In this document: positions 45,533-54,789 of the stretch, piece by piece | How positions within the stretch are numbered: position 1 is the first letter of the stretch | Layout: every line of letters begins with the position of its first letter | Origin: Eutreptiella sp. 'Long Island Sound 2002' | Taxonomy: Eukaryota; Euglenozoa; Euglenophyceae; Eutreptiales; Eutreptiaceae | Length of the DNA: 64,000 nucleotides | NCBI GenBank assembly: GCA_964036045.1 | Contig: OZ038381.1 | Span: 66,464,242-66,528,241 of the forward strand | Direction: 5' to 3' | Notes under the pieces: model-generated | What the model saw: only the letters and a program-made list of their open reading frames with translations | Told to the model about the DNA's origin: nothing | The model's database searches: none | Translations under genes and position numbers: made by a program

Positions 45533-46390
45533 CTACTGCCATTCTTCCTCGACGTTCGGCTGCACGTCTTGTACCTGTCCTTCGACAACCCATTCTTCTC
45601 CTGTCTCAACGGCATTAACTCCTTTTCCACGTCCACAATCATCAAATGACTTTCGACCACCACCTTTCTTACCTCCTTGGCCTTTGTTGGTGGAGGTGTT
45701 GGAATTGGGGTTGAATTCGTTGGATCTGCCCTTGCCATGACCTCCAGGATCCTTGTTGCTGCCAAAGGTCGTGTTTGCTGGCGTCTGTGTGTACAGGGGG
45801 TTGCCATTCACCTTGGAATCATCTTGATTCCCGGACTTACCTTGTCCTTTTCCACCCTTTTCACCAGATTTTCCACCAGATTTTCCACCAGCTTCGGCCC
45901 ATCCTGAGCCACTTGGATCTCCGCCGTGCTGAGAGTAATCTTTCGGTGTCCAATCCCTGTTCTTTCCTTTGGGCTGCCGTTTACTCTTTCCCCGTCCATG
46001 TTGGTCGGCATCTCGTGCTCCATCCTGCTTGGAATTTTTGGGGGGATTTCCCTTTCCGTCCATTGTGGACTGAATTGTTTTGAGATTTGAGGGCGCCCAT
46101 CTGTGGTCTGCGGTCGAGTGAGTGGCCGCCCGACCTTCTTTTCCAAGGGAAAGGCACACGGCGCACCCCTTCTCACCAACGGCACTGATCTTGCCTCCGA
46201 ATCCTTGCGCATCCTGGGACTTCTGGCGTTCTAAGTTTGCATACTTTTCAAGTTGGTCCCAGATCTGCTCGACCCCATATGAGAAGATCCGGGGGAACTG
46301 TTCCCTTAAACTCCACTTTTTCATCCACCATGTTACAATGAAACTCCGACTGTTCAGAATCATGGAACTCGACTCTCCATCTGCCCTCAC
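45533..46390 (-). pseudogene. Element 2 gag C-terminus, ends in TAG before in-phase protease
   Basis: The frame carries IWDQLEKYANLERQKSQDAQ, a C-x2-C...H candidate knuckle (CAVCLSLGKEG...H...H), and a long Gly/Ser/Lys/Asn-rich basic nucleocapsid tail. It ends VEEEWQ-TAG (45,533-45,535). The next codons are GGA GGC CAA, and the protease continues in the same frame. It is joined to the gag core by a frameshift between 46,390 and 46,248. Confidence 0.75.
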
Positions 46391-47968
46391 GAAGGGTGAT
46401 GTGTTTCAAACCAATAGCACTGATGGAGTTTAGCAGCTCACGAACTGCCATTTTTCCCATAGTCTCCGGCAATCCTCGGACTTCAACCCAGTTGCCCAGG
46501 ACTTTTTCGTCCGCTTGGGAGTCCCTGATCTTCTCGTTGGTCTCCGCAGTCAGCTTGCTCGACAGAATATTCTTCATTTCGCCTTCAGAAAGGCCGGCTC
46601 CAGCGCTCTCCGCTTCCTGCACCAAAAACTCCCAATGCTGCCTTGCTATTTGGATCTTTTCAAGAAACAGTTTCTTGATTGCCCTGAAGCTCTCGAGGCG
46701 GTTCCTGTGATGATCCTCACGGACTGGAGAGCCTTTCTTTTTGAGAGTTCGCCACAGCTCTTCATAAGTCAGGGGATCTCCTTGATTCTGCCTTTCCACA
46801 TAGAGATTATATGTACTTTCCATGAGTTTGCCAGTCAAACAGTCCATCAAACCGAGAATCCAGAGTTCCTTGTGGAGTTTCTCCGTCTGCAGCCAAACCA
46901 TGAATTGTCTTTCGAAGGAAGCCCAAAAATTTGGGTGTCCTGAGAACTTGGGCTGCTTCACTACTGAACCTCTAAGCCTCATGTGCAACGGATTGAGCAG
47001 GTGATTCAGGTTCAAACCTGCGGATGTGCCAACAGGATTGACGAAAACTGGGTTGACAGCGGCGCTCCCCATTGCCTGTGCTTGAGCAATTGCAGCCGCC
47101 AACAATGCCTGATCCACAGTAGGCCGCACAAACGGTGGTGAGTGCACTTGATGATACCTCATTTCCTTCAATTTTTTCTGTTTTTCCTTCATTTTTGCTT
47201 CGTTTTCCTTCTTTTCTTTGCCTTTCTTTTTCAAGGCTATTGATCTCTCCTTCACGGTGGTTCTTGCTTCTCCATCAATATCGCCAACGGTACCCAGACA
47301 CAGTACAGACCTCTCTGACGAAGATTCTCCTCCTTCAGTACCCAAATTAAACCCAAAAGGACTTGTATTTCCAGTAGGGGGGATACCAGGATTTCCAGTA
47401 AAAGCTGGGAGTGAACCAGTAAAAGCTGGGGTGCCGGAGTGTGTGGAACGCCGTAGGGCGTGGATGCAGGTGCAGCTGAGGACGTAGGTGCGGGGTGGCT
47501 TGCCATTGTAGGCGCTGGTCCAGTGAGCCCAGTACTGCTCAGATTTTGTACCAGATTGGTGAGCTTTTTCAGCTTCTGCTCCATCTCCTTCCACTTGCTG
47601 TCATCATCCCGCTTTTTTTCCTTGGCGGCCTTCTTCAGCTCCTTCACACTGTCTTCCAGCGACGAAATTTGGCGCCGACAGGAGCAGTCCTTGGCACACT
47701 CACCACATGATGGGCATCTAGTACCTTTTTCTTTACTTCTTACCTCATCGACCCAAGTGTCAACACTGGAGTTAGGGTTGGGAAGTTTGGACAATTGCTC
47801 TCTGGAGAGGTGAGGATGTGTCGAATCAGACCTCATTTCCTCGACCTCTTCGTCGTTCGGACCCCAGGCGCTAGACGGGCCAGCTTGCTGATGCAGATTC
47901 TGGCGTCTTTCATTGGTAATGATTGCCATTTGAACCATCACGGCAGCCTGGGGGTCGAACTGGTCCAT
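46248..47968 (-). pseudogene. Element 2 gag core, frameshifted
   Basis: The N-terminal frame (47,968-47,252) starts MDQFDPQAAVMVQMAIITNE and has a Cys cluster (CPSCGECAKDCSC) and a coiled coil (ISSLEDSVKELKKAAKEKKR). A frameshift near 47,450-47,480 leads to the frame 47,594-46,248. That frame holds the capsid-like helical domain (LLNPLHMRLRGSVVKQPKFS, FWASFERQFMVWLQTEKLHK, DPLTYEELWRTLKKKGSPVR) and a further part ending near 46,250. This is the usual Ty3 gag layout. Confidence 0.85.
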
Positions 47969-48076
47969 AAGCTCCTCTCAGTCCTCTTGTTCCTGCAATG
48001 TGGCGTCAAATCTCAGTCGGCCGCTCTCCCTGATGTACTGCCACGACGCCCTGAACCAGTCCCTCAGGCGGCCTCG

Positions 48077-48604
48077 TTAGCCCGCGTCCGCCAGTAGACA
48101 GTTCTGGCGGTTAAGGAACTCCTGATCCCAGATTTCCTGCAAATCATTTTCCCAATATTCACCAGAAATCTCACTAATTCGTGTATTCAACGGCTCTCCT
48201 TCGCTGCTGCCGTCTTCAAGATCAGGCAAAGAGTGGGGGTTTGAACCAGATTCACTTGAGGAGGAAGATTCTCGACCGGGTTTAAGGTTAGGTGGGGTGT
48301 TCATACAACAATCAGCACAAGTATGAACTCCAGGCCAATGTCTATGACCACAATAGGGACACTCTGAAGGGTGATCTTCGGTCCGCTGGGAGGATGCCAC
48401 GAATGTAACCTCGGGGGGAACACAAAGTGACTCGGAACGAGTGATAGCCCCGCTAAAGCCCGATGATCTAAGGGTGTCCGTGGAGATTCCAGAAGCAGAG
48501 TCATGATTTCCTCTGCTACCATGTAACCGCTGTGAAGTGGCAGATCTTTCGTGTAACTGCGAAGCCCGTAGCCTTGATGCCCCAGGGGTCGTAACGCCCG
48601 ACAC
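48077..48604 (-). pseudogene. Element 2 upstream ORF with Cys/His cluster
   Basis: This open frame passes from inside the 5' LTR through the primer-binding site, so its formal start cannot be the real one. It contains CPYCGHRHWPGVHTCADCC (about residues 84-102), a compact zinc-binding-like cluster, then a Ser/Glu-rich part. It is in the same phase as the gag N-terminus with stops between, and may be the original N-terminal extension of gag. Confidence 0.5.
48510..48521 (-). promoter_or_regulatory. Element 2 primer-binding site (tRNA-iMet type)
   Basis: The minus strand reads TGGTAGCAGAGG, then A, immediately after the ...GTTACA end of the 5' LTR. It is the same 12-mer as in element 1. Confidence 0.93.
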
Positions 48605-49004
48605 TGCCCCTGATATCTCTGAACCCTACTGACCATCTCCAGACCCATATCCAGCCTCTAGTCGCGACATATGCGAAGCACTTGTAAGGTCATTGACCTC
48701 CATGGTGGAAAATGAATAGTCAGAAAACCTGGTCTACAAAAATGGAGCAGACATTTAATTTCATTCTGCATTCATGGAACATAATGATTCATTGCGAAAT
48801 CATTCGAAGTAATTTAAAAAATTCCGATTGGGAAATCACGAAAGACACATGCGACTTGACGCACGCTCAAAGGCGACATCTGGCGGCGAACGGAAAACAT
48901 GAAAACAAGCGGAAAATTTACTGCACTAATGTACATCTGAGAATCATTGAAATTCTGATCACATTGATGTATAAATTGAGTGCTGTCACACTGATGCCGT
49001 TACA
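48522..49004 (-). repeat. Element 2 5' LTR (483 bp)
   Basis: Partner of 38,758-39,240, same length, TGTAAC...GTTACA. On the minus strand it lies between LINE sequence and the primer-binding site. Confidence 0.95.
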
Positions 49005-50567
49005 CCCCGCCTTTTGAGGACCTCGGCATGTAGCAGCTCCCCCCATGTGGGCTCCGATTTCCACTGGATCACCGGCTGTCCCTCCCAGTGCTCCATGGTG
49101 TATACCTGTACTGCTTGCCCTTCCCGGCTGAGCCCAATGCGGGCTTCCATGCCTTCCGCCTCTGCCGTGGTGACCACAACGTTGGGCACCTGTATATTGT
49201 ACTGGTACCTTGCCCCTTGCCCGTGGCGTACCTCGACCTCCACCGTCTCCCTGTCTCCCACTCTGTCATCCGGGAGGAGGATGTGGACTGCTTGCCCCCT
49301 CCACTGTGCTGCCGCCGGCCCCTTTGTTGCCACGGGATTACCACCTTTGTGTCCTCCCGTGTCATCCATTCTCCCCTGCGGTACCTTGCGCGCCGGATGA
49401 CCCCCATCGTCAACGTCACCTGCTCTGCTCCTCCCGTCTCCCGCACCCATTCTTCTGCCACCCTGGCGAGGAACGATACCTTCTTGCCCTGTCTGTCACA
49501 CTCCGGCAGTGGGGCTATACTCTCCATGCCTTCCTCCCCCGGGAACGCGTAATGCCACGTTTCCCCTGCGTACGGGTGCACATGGTATGTGCGGTTCGCC
49601 ATGCGTGCGGCTCCTTCATCCAGGGCCATTTTGATGGCCTCGGCCGCCTTCAGCGTCATCCCCCCCCAACGTATACACCACCTCCTGCTCCCTGTGCCCC
49701 TGCGTAGTGGGTGCTGGAACGAACGCTGCCCTTGTGAAGTGTGCGCACACCCCGCTTGTGTCCCCTCCTCCTCCTGGCAGCTCCCCTCCCCACGCCTTCC
49801 CGTGCCAATAGGCAGTTGTGGAGTGGTTGGGTAGCATGTCCTTGTGACGTGGAGGTTGCGAGCCCAGGCCCACATCTCCCCCGGCGGGCTCAGCGTCAGG
49901 CTCTCCAGCCTCCCTGCCGGGGCCTGGAGCACCAGGCACACACTTCCCCGCGCCATGTGCGCCAACGCCGAACAACAATGGAGCAAGCAGGTGTGCCACA
50001 GCCCTCCCCCCCCCCCCTCAGACACACAAGGGCACATACACACAGGCACGGCGGCATCTCCCGCCCGCGAGCGCCACCGCGGGGTCTGGGGGCGGTCAAC
50101 AGTCCGGTAGGCCTTGTGACCGGACACCCGGGTACGGCCGCCCAGTCGGGTCCCGCAGGGAAGGCGGCGCGGACCGTGGGTAGGCGACCAGGCGAGGCCT
50201 TGACCCAACCCAACCCAACCCAACCCACTCCTTCCTGACTGGGACTCCCTCTCCCCGGTCCGCCCACCATGTCATATGCCACCTCCACCACCGCTGTCCT
50301 CCCGCCGCCACCCTGTACCTGGCCCTCCACCCTGGCTCCAACCACACCCCTGGGTCTGTCCGCATTTGAACCGCTCTTTCTGGCCCCATCCAGCTCCCAG
50401 GTCATCCCTGTGCTGCAGGTGTAACACCGCCTCTCCCCCGCCAATTACCCACATGTCCACCCCTCCCTCCTGCCTCCTGTTCCATTCACCCAATCATGTA
50501 CCCTCCGGTATCTTCTCATACTCCATTGCCCGCACCTGCACCCCTAGCACTTCTTCCCACCCAGCTC
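49005..50567 (-). pseudogene. LINE middle region, unknown domain
   Basis: The best frame (50,223-49,069, continued as 49,450-48,986) reads VVYTLGGMTLKAAEAIKMAL after a shift near 49,660, then RTYHVHPYAGETWHYAFPGE, KKVSFLARVAEEWVRETGGA and QVTLTMGVIRRARYRRGEWM (about 49,600-49,380). At the end it reads PTWGELLHAEVLKRRG just before element 2. It looks like a compact alpha/beta domain, but I recognise no family. The part at 50,500-50,000 is Gly/Arg-rich with a CYTC pair. It sits between OTU-C and the fragment at 38.7 kb. Confidence 0.5.
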
Positions 50568-51216
50568 TTAGCTTCCTGTCACGTGCGGTTCCCTCCCCCA
50601 TCTCCCTTCTCTCCCGCATGGGACCCTCTCGCCCCTGGTACCGCCAGCCCGCGCCTCCCTCCTGGATCTGTACTTGGTGCACATCCCGCCACACCCGCTC
50701 CCCGGTCTGTCCCCGTTGCCTACCTCCGGTTCCAATTCCACCTCCAGCTCCACCTCCTCTACATCCGCCATCTTGCTCCTATCCCCTTCACCTGCCCCGG
50801 CCACCTTTTCCTCGTCTGGCGGCCACAGCAGCTCATAGTGTCCCCCTCTCCTCCTGCTCCACAGTAGCGCTGCTGCCGCCCGCCCTCCTTCACCCACCTC
50901 CGCCATCTTCCGATGCGCTTCCTTGCATCACGAATCCCGGTATAAGGCTATTTTGCATCCTCTCGGTTGCGCCCACCTACCAAAGTCACACGCTCCTCCC
51001 CATATCTCACCCTTGCGCACTTTGTCCAGGTACTGCTCCCATGTCCGCATCCCTGCTTTCCGCATGACCCACCCTGCCCACCCCAACTCTGGGGGCCGCG
51101 CCATATCTCCTTCTGTGAGCACTTTACGCACCTCGTCCGCCGCTGTTTGTCCACCCTTCCCTGCCACCGCGCTGAGTGCCCAATATAGGCATTTTGCCAT
51201 CTCCTGGCAGCGTTGT
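50568..51216 (-). pseudogene. LINE OTU-C, cysteine protease domain with Cys and His kept
   Basis: This OTU-type cysteine protease domain would cleave ubiquitin-like or polyprotein substrates. MAKCLYWALSAV (Cys codon near 51,191) matches the catalytic C-L-F/Y-x-A-L block. WEQYLDKVRKGEIWGGACDF carries the WGG turn, and GCKIALYRDS is the core strand. After one in-frame TGA near 50,928 the same frame gives RRGGHYELLWPP, with the catalytic His near 50,840. Cys and His are 117 codons apart, as in OTU domains. The TGA inactivates the copy. The frame begins right at the border of the inverted-repeat element. Confidence 0.72.
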
Positions 51217-51248
51217 CCTTAAGCTGACCCTTCGTCACAAAACTGATT
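51217..51248 (+). repeat. Terminal inverted repeat, left
   Basis: Starts CCTTAAGCTGACCC and pairs with 52,951-52,982. Confidence 0.85.
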
Positions 51249-51388
51249 TTACCGATTGCGCTGCCGCTTCCGCAGCTTCTGCTGCTTCTGCCCGCAGCTT
51301 CCGCAGCTTCCGCAGATTTTACGTCAGCTTTTGAATAAGTTTAAAAAGTTACTTAGTTTAATAGCTAGCTATTAGAATAAGTAACTCA

Positions 51389-51622
51389 TCATCCCAAGGT
51401 CCCAAATGAGGCGCACAGCGTCGGATCCTGTGAAAGCTTTTTTTGAGCCCTTTTTGTCTGTTTGGAAGCCCTCTGTGTGTTACCAATTCGGTCAGCAAGT
51501 TGTCTCCATAGGCGTTTCGTCGTGCCGTTTGTGCAAAAAAAGGTGAACAAGTCGTCCACCAGCTGTTGGTCCCCCCGCCCGCTGTAGTGGTCGTTCACCA
51601 CTTGCAGCCAGTGGTGGGACAT
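51389..51622 (-). CDS. Hypothetical 77-codon ORF inside the inverted-repeat element
   Basis: MSHHWLQVVNDHYSGRGDQQ, then LFTFFCTNGTTKRLWRQLAD and a basic tail (KQTKRAQKK). It is helical and Arg/Lys-rich with a possible DNA-binding character. There is no recognised family and no neighbouring partner gene. It could be a relic of a transposase or chance. Confidence 0.25.
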   Translation of the reverse strand: MSHHWLQVVNDHYSGRGDQQLVDDLFTFFCTNGTTKRLWRQLADRIGNTQRASKQTKRAQKKLSQDPTLCASFGTLG

Positions 51623-51910
51623 TTTTTAAAAAAGGTTTGTCAAGCGTCAGTTTCAGGTGGTTATGCAAATATTTTGTTCAGAAAAGCGCGCGCCGCTGGC
51701 GCAGCCGCCGCCGCCAGCGCTGGCGGTGGTTCAACCGCGGTTCAACCGCGGTTCAGCGGTTCAACCGCGCCCCTTCCGAGTTCAACCGGGTTAAACCGGG
51801 TAAAACCACTGTGTGAAGTACCTGGTCCAAATGAGCACGTAGGGCTAATACTGTTAGATCACTAATTACTAAAGCCGTCCAAATGCAAAAAAAAAAAGGT
51901 GCAGTCAGCA

Positions 51911-52575
51911 GTGAAATCAGCTTCCGTCTAGAGGTTTGGGTACTAGGGCAAAACCGCATTGAGAATGCTATGGGTAAACAATTAACCTTCGTTTCCTTGC
52001 TTAGATGTGCCTTGGTGTCGTGCATTCAACCAAACTACGTGGATTGTTACGCAAAAATCACTTATGCTTGGTTTTGGTAAGTGAAATCAGCTTCCGTCTA
52101 GAGGTTTGGGTACTGGGGTACCCCCCGAAAGGTCAAAGACGCATTGAGAATGGTATGGGTAAATAATGATTGCAATTCAACTTCGTTTCCTTGCTTAGAT
52201 GTGCCTTCGTGTCGTGCATTCAACGAAACTACGTGGATTTTTGCGCATGAATCAGTTATGCTTGGTTTTTGCAAGTGAAATCAGCTTCCGTCTAGAGGTT
52301 TGGGTACTAGGGTGCTCCCCGAAAGATCAAAAAGGCATTGAGAATGGTATGGGTAAATAATGATTGCAATTCAACTTCGTTTCCTTGCTTAGATGTGCCT
52401 TGGTGTCGTGCATTCAACCAAACTACGTGGATTTTTGCGCAAAAATCACTTATGCTTGGTTTTGGTAAGTGAAATCAGCTTCCGTCTAGAGGTTTGGGTA
52501 CTAGGGTGCTCCCCGAAAGGTCAAAAAACGCATTGAGAATGGTATGGGTAAATAATGATTGCACGTTAGAAGGAT
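51911..52575. repeat. ~194-bp tandem repeat, about 3.5 copies
   Basis: GTGAAATCAGCTTCCGTC begins units at 51,911, 52,081, 52,275 and 52,469 (steps 170, 194, 194; the first unit is shorter). Each holds TAGAGGTTTGGGTACT, CATTGAGAATG and GTGCATTCAAC. Confidence 0.93.
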
Positions 52576-52586
52576 AAAGGCATTCA

Positions 52587-52950
52587 GTGAAATCAGTGAA
52601 AAGGTTCTGAAAAAGAAGTGGAATCAGTGCAAGCAGTTAAAAAGAATGGGGTGCCCAGAAGCGCCGTCCTGGCTGTGCTAATGCGTATTTTGGCTGTGGA
52701 AAACACTCATATCATAATGATTTATGTCCAAGGTGGCAATTTAGAAGGAAGTGAAATCAGTGAAAAAGGTTCTGAAAAAGAAGTGGAATCAGTACAAGCA
52801 GTGAAAAAAGATGGGGTGCCAAGAGGTGGTGTCCCGGCTGTGCTAATGCGCAATTTGGCTGTCTGGACCACTTATACAATAATAATTTATGTCCAAGGTG
52901 GCAAGTTAGAAGGAAGTGACATCAGTGAAAAAATTCTGAAAAAGAAGTGT
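52587..52950. repeat. ~165-bp tandem repeat, about 2.2 copies
   Basis: GTGAAATCAGTGAAAA-type unit starts lie at 52,587, 52,751 and 52,916. Units share GTGCTAATGCG and TTTATGTCCAAGGTGGCAA. The first 10 bp of the unit match those of the preceding 194-bp repeat. Confidence 0.9.
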
Positions 52951-52982
52951 AATCAGTTTTGTGACGAAGGGTCAGCCTAAGG
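52951..52982 (-). repeat. Terminal inverted repeat, right
   Basis: Inverse of 51,217-51,248; ends GGGTCAGCCTAAGG on the plus strand. Confidence 0.85.
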
Positions 52983-54474
52983 AAGACGGTGGGTAGGACC
53001 TGTAGCGTCGCCCCGTCCGGCATTTCTTCCGGCATTTTGTGCCCGTCTTATGCACTGTGCAGTACCGGTTGCACCGCCGCCGCCACCTCATCCGCGTCAC
53101 TCCTGGGACCCCTGACCCCCACAGAACCGCGTAAACTCGTTCGCTGGTCCATAGGATTCCTGCCTCCAGTGGGCTTCTGTTCCCGTATTCGACCAGTTTC
53201 CTGTACCACTCTCTGCTTTTCGTTTCCCTGTACACCGCCACTTTGCATCCCCCCTCCGTCGCCCGTGCTTCCACCTCCGCTGGCCCTCCAATCCTTCTCC
53301 CCTGCCTCGTTCTCTGAATGTACCTCTGCCATGACACTTCCTCCTGTGGCAGGCGTTCCTCCATCGTGTCAAAATTGTGTCTAATCTCCACCTTGGTTGC
53401 CACTCGTTGCCTTACCTCTTTCAACTCTTCCTCACTACTCGGCCTGCCCTCCAGTGTACACAACACGGCCCACAGGGAGTCGCCATCCTTCCCGTCCGTC
53501 TGCTCCACGAGCACCCCGTCCCCCATTCTTTCTCGCGCTCCCTCCAAAGCATCCTCTCGTCTCTTCCATGCCGACGCTGTCTTGCGCTGTTGTTCCACTT
53601 CGTTCCTTTCCGTACTCCCCACTCTCCCCGCGCCACCCGTCAACGGCCTGCTGTCGCCGGACGTCACACTGTGCCTTCTTTCTTTCCCCACGCTTACCCG
53701 AGCTGGTGAACACCTGCGTTTGTCTTGGTCGCCTCCTTCTCCTGCTGCACTTCCTCTCACTTCTCCTTCCTGCTCCGACACCAACTCGTACACCCTCGTC
53801 CTCTTCCACAGGATTCCCGCCCTTATGCCGTTCTCCTCTCCATACTCCTGTATTATCCTGTAGCTCGCTCCATCCTTCGTTCCCCTGTACACCGTCACCC
53901 TGTATCCACCTCCCATCGCCCAAGCATCCACCTCTGGCGGCCCCCCCATACTTCTTTCTTGTACCATCTTCTGTATGTACAACTGCCACCCGGTTTCCCC
54001 CGGCAGCAGGGGCTCTTTCAGCTCCCCGGCTTTCTACCTCTCTTCAACGTTGGAAACCACCCTATCTCTCACCTCCTTTGCCTCCTCGCGGGTACCTTGG
54101 CCTCCTTCGATCACATTCATCACTCTCCAGATGGAGTCCATTCCGTCGCCCTCCATACTCTGTGCCACGACACCTGTTTGGATCCTGTCTCGCTCCCCTG
54201 CCAACGCCCGCTCTCCTTGCGCGCACGCGCACGCTGTTCTTCTGCTCTGCCCTTCACTTTTGGTGCGCACCGTGTCAGTCATCGTCCTTTGGCTGCCATC
54301 AGATTCCCTGCTCCGCACGCTGACCTCATCTTCGTTCATGCTCATTGTGTGTCTCCTGTGTACACATGAGCAGGTCCCGCCCCCACTGCCCCCCCCCAGT
54401 CGGTTCCCTTCCCCATCCGCCTCCAGTCGCCCTCCACACCTGTTTCCCACGCTGCCGGATCCGGACAAAAACAT
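52983..54474 (-). pseudogene. LINE OTU-A and OTU-B, tandem OTU-like domains lacking Cys and His
   Basis: One reading frame runs from 54,474 to the edge of the inverted-repeat element, interrupted by a single TAG near 54,034. It holds two copies of the same domain. OTU-A: GMDSIWRVMNVIEGG, GWQLYIQKMVQERSMGGPPE, YRVTVYRGTKDGASY and RTRVYELV. OTU-B: GKDGDSLWAVLCTLEG, WQRYIQRTRQGRRIGGPAEV, CKVAVYRETKSREWY and SERVYAVLW. Compared with OTU-C, the catalytic Cys is Ser in both (about 54,135 and 53,478) and the catalytic His is Val in both (about 53,793 and 53,136). Spacing is 114 codons in each. They look like duplicated, non-catalytic OTU folds, perhaps for binding ubiquitin. The N-terminal 110 residues are low complexity. 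Confidence 0.68.
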
Positions 54475-54789
54475 CCCCGGCGTCTGGGGGTGCTTGTGTA
54501 CCTATGTGGCCCCTCGAAGACCTGTAGCAAGTGTACCGTCGCCATGACCCTCGGACAAGGCTTGTCTTCAAGTGTGCCCCACGAATGCTCCTAGTGAAAA
54601 TCGAACCCACGACTACAGCTCATGCAGCGAGGCGTCTAGCCGCTGGGGTACTTCTCAGCTGATTCCATCCCCCACTGCTTTGGCTCATGCTCCTCTCTGC
54701 CTCCGCCTTCTAGGTCTCTCTCGCGATTACTTCACTGACTGTGTGCCTCACCTCCACTCTCCCTTCTCTGGCTGTTCCTTCTGCCTCAA
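54475..54789. other. LINE 5' flank with tRNA-like segment
   Basis: At 54,593-54,660 the minus strand reads a T-arm-like GTCGTGGGTTCGATTTTCAC (B box GGTTCGATT), preceded by CAGCGGCTAGACGCCTCGC in A-box position. The acceptor strands do not pair, so no functional tRNA is called. A tRNA-derived promoter or SINE head at the 5' side of the LINE is possible. Confidence 0.3.

Larger units (their letters stand above)
38758..49004 (-). mobile_element. Element 2, Ty3-like chromovirus with 483-bp LTRs
   Basis: This 10,247-bp minus-strand element has two 483-bp LTRs with perfect TGTAAC...GTTACA ends, an iMet-type primer-binding site and a polypurine tract. Flanking bases are CCCAG at left and CCCCG at right, a 5-bp target duplication with one change. 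Internal order is an upstream zinc-finger ORF, gag, protease, methyltransferase-like domain, RT-RNase H, integrase, chromodomain, then two small ORFs. I counted about 35 mismatches and no indels between the LTRs (about 93% identical). Several frameshifts and stops show that it is inactive, although RT keeps YIDD. It interrupts LINE sequence on both sides. Confidence 0.92.
51217..52982. mobile_element. 1.77-kb element with 32-bp terminal inverted repeats
   Basis: The ends 51,217-51,248 and 52,951-52,982 are inverted copies of one another over 32 bp with one mismatch (core GCTGACCCTTCGTCACAAAA). No clear direct target duplication lies outside; TTA/TAA at the edges is part of the inverted repeat. 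The interior holds short GC-rich repeats, two kinds of tandem repeat and one 77-codon frame, but no transposase. The layout suggests a non-autonomous DNA transposon. It separates OTU-B from OTU-C of the LINE. Confidence 0.7.
1..54474 (-). mobile_element. Dualen/RandI-like LINE, fragmented by nested insertions
   Basis: Four groups of minus-strand LINE fragments (54,474-52,983; 51,216-49,005; 38,757-37,139; 4,106-1) follow each other in the order expected of one element: OTU-type cysteine protease domains, an unknown middle region, AP-type endonuclease, reverse transcriptase, C-terminal tail. Each gap is filled by an element with its own recognisable ends. Their sum is about 9.4 kb, and the 3' end lies beyond base 1. 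Known: the Dualen family encodes AP endonuclease, restriction-like endonuclease, RT, RNase H and a cysteine protease. Seen here: protease-like, AP endonuclease and RT. Inferred: that all fragments come from a single copy. The alternative is several independent LINE fragments of the same family. The frames are broken many times, so the element is dead. Confidence 0.5.

Noticed and set aside
54593-54660. tRNA gene on the minus strand
   Set aside because: A B box and an A-box-like segment are present, but the acceptor and anticodon stems do not pair, so it is listed only as tRNA-like.
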